6,290 nucleotides of DNA from Actinomycetes bacterium (lineage in GTDB: Bacteria > Actinomycetota > Actinomycetes > Actinomycetales > Cellulomonadaceae). Made by a program: the position numbers and the translations under genes. The stretch spans positions 1-6,290 of the forward strand of contig JAEWCA010000216.1 in the NCBI GenBank assembly GCA_023390875.1. The letters run 5' to 3'. Below, in pieces: positions 1-5,095 of the stretch (the first letter of the stretch is position 1; each line of letters begins with the position of its first letter). Below the pieces are notes generated by a model. That model was not told the DNA's origin, made no database searches, and saw only the letters and a program-made list of their open reading frames with translations.

Positions 1-116
1 CCGATGCGCCCGCCGCGGGCGACGCCCACCGCCACCGCGCCGGCGCAATGGGCGAGGTTGAAGTCGAGGTCGCCATGGTCCCCGCCCACCCCGTCGAGCC
101 GGGGCCGGCCGTTCAC
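1..116 (-). CDS. Partial Sfp-type 4'-phosphopantetheinyl transferase-like fragment, runs off the window
   Basis: The minus-strand frame beginning at the GTG at 116-114 translates to VNGRPRLDGVGGDHG followed by DLDFNLAHCAGAVAVGVARG and GRIG, where the window ends. The pattern of a GRP/GKP turn, then FNLAH or FNLSH, then a hydrophobic strand and RxIG (usually followed by VDxE in the family) is the start of the catalytic core of Sfp-type PPTases. These enzymes move phosphopantetheine from CoA to carrier-protein serines. Nearly every codon ends in G or C, which supports this frame. Sfp-type enzymes normally have roughly 70-100 residues before this motif. Here the frame opens only at the hppA stop codon (168-170), and there is no start codon between that stop and the GTG at 116. 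The other two minus frames across the hppA 3' end show nothing PPTase-like. It is therefore either a 5'-truncated remnant or a different short protein. No convincing ribosome binding site precedes the GTG. The family call rests on a short stretch read by eye. Confidence 0.42.
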   Translation of the reverse strand, partial: MNGRPRLDGVGGDHGDLDFNLAHCAGAVAVGVARGGRI

Positions 117-120
117 GGCG

Positions 121-156
121 CGCGCCCCCCGCCCGGCGGCCGGGGGGGGGGGCGCG
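121..156 (-). terminator. GC-rich hairpin downstream of hppA, possible terminator
   Basis: Positions 121-130 (CGCGCCCCCC) are perfectly complementary to 147-156 (GGGGGGCGCG). A further 4-bp inner stem (132-135 with 141-144) lies inside after a small internal mismatch, leaving a 5-nt loop. On the minus strand the hairpin begins about 11 nt past the hppA stop, where a terminator would sit. No U-tract follows it, so it would be an atypical actinobacterial hairpin or only an mRNA 3'-end stabiliser. In this composition a strong hairpin can also arise by chance. Confidence 0.35.
142..152. repeat. Homopolymer run of 11 G
   Basis: Eleven consecutive G residues form part of the right arm of the hairpin downstream of hppA. 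It is by far the longest homopolymer seen in the window. Such runs slip during replication and are error-prone in sequencing, so the reading frame of anything translated across it on the minus strand is uncertain. Confidence 0.9.
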
Positions 157-167
157 GCGTCGGTGCG

Positions 168-2537
168 TCAGCGCGTGAGCGCCTCCGACTCGTCGGCCTC
201 GCCGACCTCGTGCGCGACCACGGTCGACGTGGGCGAGCCCGCGTCGAGCGCCTTCGCGGCCTCCGCCTCGAGGCCGCCCTCACGGTCGACGCGTGCGGCC
301 CGCAGGCGGGACGCGATGACGGCGCCGAACGCGATGAGCGCCGCGGCCGTGGCGATCGCCAGGCGGCCGCCCTGGCTCGCGCCGTCGCCGACCGAGATCG
401 TGACGACCGCCGGGGCGATGAGCACCGCGACGAGGTTCATGACCTTGATCAGCGGGTTGATCGCCGGGCCGGCGGTGTCCTTGAACGGGTCGCCGACGGT
501 GTCGCCGATGACGGCCGCGTCGTGCGCGGGCGAGCCCTTGCCGCCGTAGTGGCCGTCCTCGACGATCTTCTTCGCGTTGTCCCACGTGCCGCCCGCGTTC
601 GCGAGGAACACGGCCATGAGGACACCCGCGCCGATGGCGCCCGCGAGGAAGCCGGCGAGCGGGCCGACGCCGAGGCCGAAGCCGACGGCGATGGGCGCGA
701 ACGCGGCCAGCAGGCCCGGGGTGGCGAGCTCGCGCAGCGAGTCGCGCGTGCAGATGTCGACGACCTTGCCGTACTCGGGCCGCACCTCGCCGGTCATGAT
801 GCCCGGGAAGTCACGGAACTGGCGCCGCACCTCGAACACGATGGCGCCGGCGGCCCGGGTCACCGCGTCGATCGCGAGGCCCGAGAACAGGAACACCGTG
901 GCGCCGCCGAGGATCACGCCGACGAGCGTGACCGGGCTGATGATGTCGTACGCCAGCATCGACGCCACGAGGTCGTTCGCCGGCCCGCCCGTGACGCCCG
1001 CGAGCGCGTTCGCCACGGCGTCCGCGTACGACCCGAACAGGGCCGTCGCGGCGAGCACGGCCGTCGCGATCGCGATGCCCTTCGTCACGGCCTTCGTCGT
1101 GTTGCCCACGGCGTCGAGGTCCGTGAGGATCTGCGCGCCCTCGGGCGTGACGTCGCCGGACATCTCCGCGATGCCCTGCGCGTTGTCGCTGACCGGGCCG
1201 AACGTGTCCATCGCGACGATGACGCCGACCGTGGTGAGCAGGCCGCAGCCGGCGAGCGCGATGAGGAACAGTGCGAGGGCCACGTTGCCGCCCGCGATGA
1301 GGAACACGCCGCAGATCGCCGCCGCGATGATGCCCGCGGTGTAGACCGCCGACTCGAACCCGACGCCGATGCCGGACAGCACGACCGTGGCCGCACCCGT
1401 GAGGGTCGTCTTGGCGACGTGCAGCGTCGGCTTGCTCGTGGTCCCCGTGAAGTAGCCGGTGACCCACAGGATGACGCCCGCCAGGATGACGCCGATCGCG
1501 ACGGCCGCCGACGCGATGATCCGCGGGTCGCCGCCGTGCGTCTCGAGCCCGACGGTGCCGCCCGTGAGGTCCGCGAACGTCGACGGCAGGTAGACGAACG
1601 CGGCGACCGCCGCGAGCAGCACGCCGACGAGGGCCGCGATGTAGAAGCCGCGGTTGATCGCGGTGAGCCCGCTCTCCGAGCCGCGCACGCGCGTGATGAA
1701 CACGCCGAGCACCGCGACGAGCGCGCCGACGGCGGTCACGATGAGGGGGAACACCAGGCCCTGCTCGCCGAAGGCCGCCTTGCCGAGGATGAGCGCCGCG
1801 ACGAGCGTCACCGCGTACGACTCGAACAGGTCGGCCGCCATGCCCGCGCAGTCGCCGACGTTGTCACCCACGTTGTCCGCGATGGTCGCCGCGTTGCGCG
1901 GGTCGTCCTCCGGGATGTGCTTCTCGACCTTGCCGACCAGGTCGGCGCCCACGTCGGCCGCCTTGGTGAAGATGCCGCCCCCGACCCGCATGAACATCGC
2001 GAGCAGCGCGGCCCCGAAGCCGAAGCCCTCGAGCACCGACGGCGCGTCGCCGCGGTAGATGAGCACGACGCTCGCGGCACCCACCAGGCCGAGGCCCACG
2101 ACCGACATGCCGACGACGCCACCGGTGCGGAACGCGATGCGTGCACCGTCCGCGCGGCCGCCCTCACGCGACGCCGCGGCGGCGACCCGGACGTTCGCCC
2201 GCGTCGCGAGCCACATGCCCAGGAAGCCGATCGACGCGGAGAACGCCGCGCCGACCAGGAAGAACAGGGAGCGGCCCAGCTTGATGCCGCTGTCACCAGG
2301 GAGCAGGAACAGGAGGCCGCAGACGACGACCGCGAAGATCGCCAGGGTCCGGAACTGCCGGCTCAGGTACGCGGACGCACCCTCCTGGACGGCGCGCGCG
2401 ATCTCGCGCATGGACGAGGTGCCTTCGTCGGCCGCGAGCACCTGCCGGCGGAGCACGACCGCCACGAGCAGGGCCATCACTGCGAGGGCCGCGATGACAC
2501 CGACGATCATGAGGCTCGTGGATCCGAGCTCGACCAT
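168..2537 (-). CDS. hppA: K+-insensitive pyrophosphate-energized proton pump (membrane H+-translocating pyrophosphatase)
   Basis: This 789-residue integral membrane protein hydrolyses cytoplasmic pyrophosphate and uses the energy to pump protons across the cell membrane. Diagnostic motifs are clear: DVGADLVGKVE at 195-205, PEDDPRN at 209-215, GDNVGDCAG at 224-232 (Mg-PPi binding acidic residues), and the C-terminal GDTVGDPFKDTAGPAINPL segment at 678-696. Hydrophobic segments run through the whole length, as expected for the family's 16-helix fold. The subclass motif reads GNTTKAVTKG at 478-487. Lys482 and Thr485 occupy the positions that are typically Ala and Gly/Ala in K+-dependent enzymes, so this should be the K+-independent form. 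The ATG at 2537-2535 is preceded by GAGGAGGA at about 4 nt. The length is at the long end but normal for actinobacteria, with a hydrophilic acidic C-terminal tail from about residue 748. It is transcribed divergently from the sigma factor genes. No sign of damage is seen. Confidence 0.97.
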   Translation of the reverse strand: MVELGSTSLMIVGVIAALAVMALLVAVVLRRQVLAADEGTSSMREIARAVQEGASAYLSRQFRTLAIFAVVVCGLLFLLPGDSGIKLGRSLFFLVGAAFSASIGFLGMWLATRANVRVAAAASREGGRADGARIAFRTGGVVGMSVVGLGLVGAASVVLIYRGDAPSVLEGFGFGAALLAMFMRVGGGIFTKAADVGADLVGKVEKHIPEDDPRNAATIADNVGDNVGDCAGMAADLFESYAVTLVAALILGKAAFGEQGLVFPLIVTAVGALVAVLGVFITRVRGSESGLTAINRGFYIAALVGVLLAAVAAFVYLPSTFADLTGGTVGLETHGGDPRIIASAAVAIGVILAGVILWVTGYFTGTTSKPTLHVAKTTLTGAATVVLSGIGVGFESAVYTAGIIAAAICGVFLIAGGNVALALFLIALAGCGLLTTVGVIVAMDTFGPVSDNAQGIAEMSGDVTPEGAQILTDLDAVGNTTKAVTKGIAIATAVLAATALFGSYADAVANALAGVTGGPANDLVASMLAYDIISPVTLVGVILGGATVFLFSGLAIDAVTRAAGAIVFEVRRQFRDFPGIMTGEVRPEYGKVVDICTRDSLRELATPGLLAAFAPIAVGFGLGVGPLAGFLAGAIGAGVLMAVFLANAGGTWDNAKKIVEDGHYGGKGSPAHDAAVIGDTVGDPFKDTAGPAINPLIKVMNLVAVLIAPAVVTISVGDGASQGGRLAIATAAALIAFGAVIASRLRAARVDREGGLEAEAAKALDAGSPTSTVVAHEVGEADESEALTR

Positions 2538-2627
2538 GCATCCTCCTCGGACGTTCGGCGCGGCCCCCCTGACCGCGTCTGTCCGCCGGCCCCGTTGCCG
2601 CCGGACCCGGGCAGTCTAACCAGGCGA

Positions 2628-2643
2628 TGTGACGTAGATCGCA
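2628..2643. promoter_or_regulatory. Crp/GlxR-like operator candidate in the divergent intergenic region
   Basis: TGTGACGTAGATCGCA matches the actinobacterial Crp/GlxR consensus TGTGANNTANNTCACA at 11 of 12 specified positions, the one mismatch being G for A in the right half. Overlapping it, GATGTG (2626-2631) and CACATC (2642-2647) are perfect inverted arms 10 nt apart. It lies about 91 nt upstream of the hppA ATG. It overlaps where the -35 of a weak minus-strand promoter would be if TAGACT (2618-2613 on the minus strand) is the hppA -10. It is also roughly 65-70 nt upstream of the predicted start of the sigma operon. Which gene it serves, if any, is not decidable here. Confidence 0.4.
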
Positions 2644-2670
2644 CATCGAGGTGTCCATCAAGATCAACCC

Positions 2671-2696
2671 CCAACCGTTCCGATGCCACCGACGTC
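2671..2696 (+). promoter_or_regulatory. ECF-type promoter candidate P1 for the first sigma/anti-sigma operon
   Basis: A -35-like element CCAACCGTTC (2671-2680) is followed after 12 nt by a -10-like CGTC (2693-2696). CAAC to CGTC is 21 nt start to start, the geometry of ECF sigma promoters (AAC-type -35, CGTC/CGTT -10). Transcription would begin near 2703-2706, leaving a leader of about 30 nt with the ribosome binding site at 2724-2728. The same pattern with the same spacing occurs before the second sigma gene, which is the main reason to believe it. Recognition by the downstream sigma factors is inferred. Confidence 0.6.
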
Positions 2697-2723
2697 AAGA
2701 CGGGCATGACAAGCACGCACGAC

Positions 2724-2728
2724 GGAGG
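2724..2728 (+). promoter_or_regulatory. Ribosome binding site fixing the GTG start of the first sigma gene
   Basis: GGAGG sits 6 nt before the GTG at 2735. It decides between this start and an in-frame GTG at 2651, which has no such site and would place the predicted promoter inside the coding region. Confidence 0.75.
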
Positions 2729-2734
2729 TGGGCG

Positions 2735-3265
2735 GTGACCTGGGAGGACGACCTGGGTCGGCTCGTGGCGGACCGCGGGTCCGCGCTCGTCGCGTACGCG
2801 CACCTGCTCACGGGTGATCTCCACAGCGCGCAGGACATCGTCCAGGACGCCCTGGTCAACGCCTTCTCGCGGCGCCGCCCGCACGACGTCGAGTCGGTCG
2901 AGGCCTTCGTCCGCCGCGTCATCCTCAACGCGTACCTCGACTCGTGGCGCCGCCGGCGTCGTCTCGACGCGGTCGCACACCTCGTCGGGACGACGGAGCC
3001 GGGCCGTGACGAGCACGGCGTGGCGGCGGACCGGGCCGACGTCGCCGCCGCCCTGACCTCCCTGTCGCCCCGCGAGCGCGCGTGCGTCGTCCTGCGGTTC
3101 TACGACGACCTCACGCTCCCGGAGATCGCGCACCGCCTCGGCGTCTCCGACGGCGCGGTCAAGCGCTACCTGTCCGACGCACGCCGCAGGCTCGAACAGC
3201 TCCTCGGCCCGCAGCCCTCGCTGGCCGACCAGGATCTGCCGACCATGAAGGGAGGCCGCCGATGA
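2735..3265 (+). CDS. ECF sigma factor, SigE-like family (first of two paralogs)
   Basis: This 176-residue protein has the two-domain layout of an extracytoplasmic-function (group 4) sigma factor and would direct RNA polymerase to alternative promoters. Region 2 spans about 10-75, with AQDIVQDALVNAF at 32-44 as the core-binding/-10 recognition segment. Region 4 spans about 101-157, with a helix-turn-helix at about 126-153 whose second helix carries GAVKRYLSDA. A variable linker of about 25 residues joins them, with no region 3 and no extra C-terminal domain. The length is normal for the actinobacterial SigE-like family. The GTG start is chosen from the GGAGG 6 nt upstream and from the alignment of its N-terminus (VTWEDDLGRLV) with that of the second copy (MAAWEQVLDELV). 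Its stop overlaps the ATG of the membrane-protein gene (ATGA), so the two are probably translationally coupled and made in near-equal amounts. The upstream ECF promoter suggests autoregulation. The regulon and signal are unknown. Confidence 0.93.
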   Translation: MTWEDDLGRLVADRGSALVAYAHLLTGDLHSAQDIVQDALVNAFSRRRPHDVESVEAFVRRVILNAYLDSWRRRRRLDAVAHLVGTTEPGRDEHGVAADRADVAAALTSLSPRERACVVLRFYDDLTLPEIAHRLGVSDGAVKRYLSDARRRLEQLLGPQPSLADQDLPTMKGGRR

Positions 3266-4494
3266 GCCGCGACCTGAGCGACGCCCTGCGCGACCTGGCG
3301 GCACGCACCGAGGCGGTCGACCGGGCCTCCGGAGGCATCGACCTGCCCGGCGTGACCGCTCGCACGCGCCACCGCCGACGCGTGCGTGCCGTCCTCCTCT
3401 CGGCCGGTTCCGCTGCCGCTGTCGTCGTGCTCGCCGTCGGCGCCGCGTACGCCGCGGGTCCGCACACCCGGACGCCCGCCCCTGCCGACCCGCCCACCAC
3501 GTCGGACGCAGCACCCGGAACGTGCGGCTCTCACATCGACGCGTTGCCGGTCGCCGACGAGGACGCGCCGGTGGGGATCACCTGGTCCGAGGGGACCTCG
3601 GGCGGGCTCGTCGTGTCGGGCGGCCCTGCCGGTGGGACGACCTCCCCCGACGCGACGCTCGGGCGGGTGGCCGACCGCACGATCACCGCGCACGTCACCA
3701 CCGAGCTCTCCGCGGCCGACCTCGTCGCGGGCTCGGAGCAGGACCGGTCGGGCCTGCGGAACCTGCTCGCAGGCTACGAGGCACAGCTCGCGGCCCCCGA
3801 CCTCCCGGACGAGCCACGCGCGCTCTTCGAGGCGGTGGCCGCGGACCTGCGTGCACAGGTGGCCGCGCTCGACGGCGCGACCACGACGACGTCACCGCCC
3901 GTCGACATGTGGCCGGTAGTCGTGCGGGACGGCACGGTCGTCGCGACGCCCGACGTCGTCGACCCGGGCGTCCAGTCGTGGGTGACCGGGTCCGCCCGGG
4001 TCGTCGGACTGCGCACCCTGAGCGCGCACCTCGTCAGCTGCTCCGCCCCGAGCGCGGAGCTCGCGGCCGGCGACTACGACGTCCACGTGCTCTACCTCGA
4101 CCCCACGACGCACGAGTTCACGGTCACTGCGCCCTGGACGCTCCGACTCCTGCCTCAGCAGCACTTCCTCGCGGACCTGCCCGCCGGCTTCCCCCAGGAC
4201 GTCGCGCTCGTCGGCGACCGCCTGGTGGCCGCGCAGCGCACCGGCGCCGGCGGCTGGACCGCCGAGGTCGAGGCCGACGGCGACGACGCCGTCGAGGCTG
4301 CGGCGCGTCGGCTGTCCCTCCCGGTCGGCATCCCGCAGACGACGCCGGAGTACTCCGTCGACGTCTCGTCGTTCCGGGAGCACGCCGCGGGCCGGCACGG
4401 TCGCTGGGACGTCGACCTCACCTTGTCGCGCACGACCTCGGGCCGGCAGTCCGTGGTCTACACGTTCGTCCCGGCCGCCGTGACGGTCCCCTGA
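3262..4494 (+). CDS. Single-pass membrane protein, probable anti-sigma/sensor partner of the first ECF sigma
   Basis: I do not recognise a named family. The 410-residue protein has about 40 N-terminal residues with a charged amphipathic stretch (SDALRDLAARTEAVD) ending in RTRHRRR. One hydrophobic segment follows at about 42-66, then a Pro/Thr-rich linker (67-84) and a large domain predicted outside the membrane by the positive-inside rule. That domain contains two helix-rich stretches (about 148-175 and 181-205) and then beta-rich sequence to the end, including AGDYDVHVLYLDP (269-281) and PWTLRLLP (291-298). Its only cysteines are C88 (PGTCGS) and C260 (LVSCSA), both predicted outside. The zinc anti-sigma HxxxCxxC motif is absent. 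The gene overlaps the sigma gene by 4 bp and has GGAGG 6 nt before the ATG. Membrane topology plus this coupling make an anti-sigma factor the best reading, with the short N-terminal segment holding the sigma. A sigma-dependent effector or a lipoprotein-like surface protein is less likely. Confidence 0.8.
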   Translation: MSRDLSDALRDLAARTEAVDRASGGIDLPGVTARTRHRRRVRAVLLSAGSAAAVVVLAVGAAYAAGPHTRTPAPADPPTTSDAAPGTCGSHIDALPVADEDAPVGITWSEGTSGGLVVSGGPAGGTTSPDATLGRVADRTITAHVTTELSAADLVAGSEQDRSGLRNLLAGYEAQLAAPDLPDEPRALFEAVAADLRAQVAALDGATTTTSPPVDMWPVVVRDGTVVATPDVVDPGVQSWVTGSARVVGLRTLSAHLVSCSAPSAELAAGDYDVHVLYLDPTTHEFTVTAPWTLRLLPQQHFLADLPAGFPQDVALVGDRLVAAQRTGAGGWTAEVEADGDDAVEAAARRLSLPVGIPQTTPEYSVDVSSFREHAAGRHGRWDVDLTLSRTTSGRQSVVYTFVPAAVTVP

Positions 4495-4520
4495 CCAACG
4501 GTTCGCGCCGCCCGGTCGTC
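4495..4520 (+). promoter_or_regulatory. ECF-type promoter candidate P2 for the second sigma/anti-sigma operon
   Basis: CCAACGGTTC (4495-4504), then 12 nt, then CGTC (4517-4520) repeats P1 with identical spacing and one base change in the -35 block. It starts directly after the stop codon at 4492-4494. Transcription would begin near 4527-4530, about 25 nt before the ATG at 4553, and AGGGAGG at 4542-4548 is the ribosome binding site. The second pair can therefore be transcribed on its own as well as by read-through from P1, since no terminator-like hairpin is obvious in the 58-nt gap. Confidence 0.58.
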
Positions 4521-4552
4521 CTGGATCATGACGGCCACGACAGGGAGGTCCC

Positions 4553-5095
4553 ATGGCGGCCTGGGAACAGGTGCTCGACGAGCTGGTCCGCGTACGCGGA
4601 CGAGCGCTCGTGCGGTACGCCGCACTGCTCACGGGGCACGAACGCGCCGGGGAGGACCTCGTGCAGGACGCGCTCGTCCGGTGCTTCAGCGCGGGACGGC
4701 CGCTGCGCGACACCGTCGCCGCGGAGGCGTACGTGCGCAAGGCGGTGCTGTCGACGTTCCTCGACGGTCACCGGCGGCGGCAGCGCTGGTCGGCGGTGCG
4801 GCACCTCGTCGCGCGGGCCGACGACGTGCCCAGTCACGAGGCGGTCAGCGGTGCGCGGGTCGACGTCCGGGCGGCGCTGCTGACCCTGCGCCCGCGGCTG
4901 CGGGCGTGCGTGGTGCTCCGCTACTACGACGACCTCACGGTCCCCGAGATCGGTCGGCGGCTCGACGTCGCCGAGGGGACGGTCAAGCGGTACCTGGCCG
5001 ACGCGACCGCGCAGCTCGAGGCCCTGCTGGGCCCGCTGCCGGACACGGAGACGGTCGACGTCGAGCTCGTGACGAACGGAAAGGGACGGTCATGA
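4553..5095 (+). CDS. ECF sigma factor, SigE-like family (second paralog)
   Basis: This 180-residue group 4 sigma factor is a clear paralog of the gene at 2735-3265. Region 2 covers about 12-76, with GEDLVQDALVRCF at 33-45. Region 4 covers about 103-160, with a helix-turn-helix at about 128-155 (PEIGRRLDVAEGTVKRYLAD). By hand alignment, 32 of 45 residues from RACVVLR to LLGP match the first copy, while region 2 and the linker have diverged more. The putative recognition helices share VKRYL, so both proteins may read the same promoter. The ATG start is supported by AGGGAGG ending 4 nt upstream. The stop overlaps the next gene's start (ATGA). It is likely self-activating from P2. Its role is presumably an envelope-stress response, but the signal and targets cannot be read from the sequence. 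Confidence 0.94.
   Translation: MAAWEQVLDELVRVRGRALVRYAALLTGHERAGEDLVQDALVRCFSAGRPLRDTVAAEAYVRKAVLSTFLDGHRRRQRWSAVRHLVARADDVPSHEAVSGARVDVRAALLTLRPRLRACVVLRYYDDLTVPEIGRRLDVAEGTVKRYLADATAQLEALLGPLPDTETVDVELVTNGKGRS

Noticed and set aside
2572..2600. ECF-like CAAC pattern on the minus strand upstream of hppA
   Set aside because: CAACGGGG is present, but the position 21 nt on does not read CGTC, so it does not match the pattern before the two sigma genes.
2613..2618. TAGACT on the minus strand as the hppA -10 element
   Set aside because: It fits TAnnnT, but no acceptable -35 lies 16-18 nt upstream. It is too weak to list as a promoter, though it is mentioned with the Crp/GlxR-like site.
2651..2734. 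Longer N-terminus for the first sigma factor from a GTG at 2651
   Set aside because: There is no ribosome binding site, the added residues are not sigma-like, and it would include the ECF promoter pattern that is shared with the second copy. The GTG at 2735 has GGAGG and matches the second paralog's N-terminus.
48..2738. An 896-codon open frame on the plus strand, antisense to hppA
   Set aside because: Its translation is dominated by Arg, Asp, Ala and Glu without domain structure, and it mirrors the hppA codons. It is a GC-rich shadow frame. hppA on the other strand has unmistakable family motifs.
2507..3514. A 335-codon minus-strand frame across the intergenic region and first sigma gene
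   Set aside because: Low-complexity Arg/Gly-rich translation, antisense to a clear sigma factor and overlapping the hppA start. No family features.
4528..5091. Long frame from ATG 4528 that stays open into the second membrane-protein gene
   Set aside because: The upstream part is Arg-rich shadow sequence overlapping the well-supported sigma gene in another frame. The ATG at 5092 has its own ribosome binding site and the ATGA overlap.
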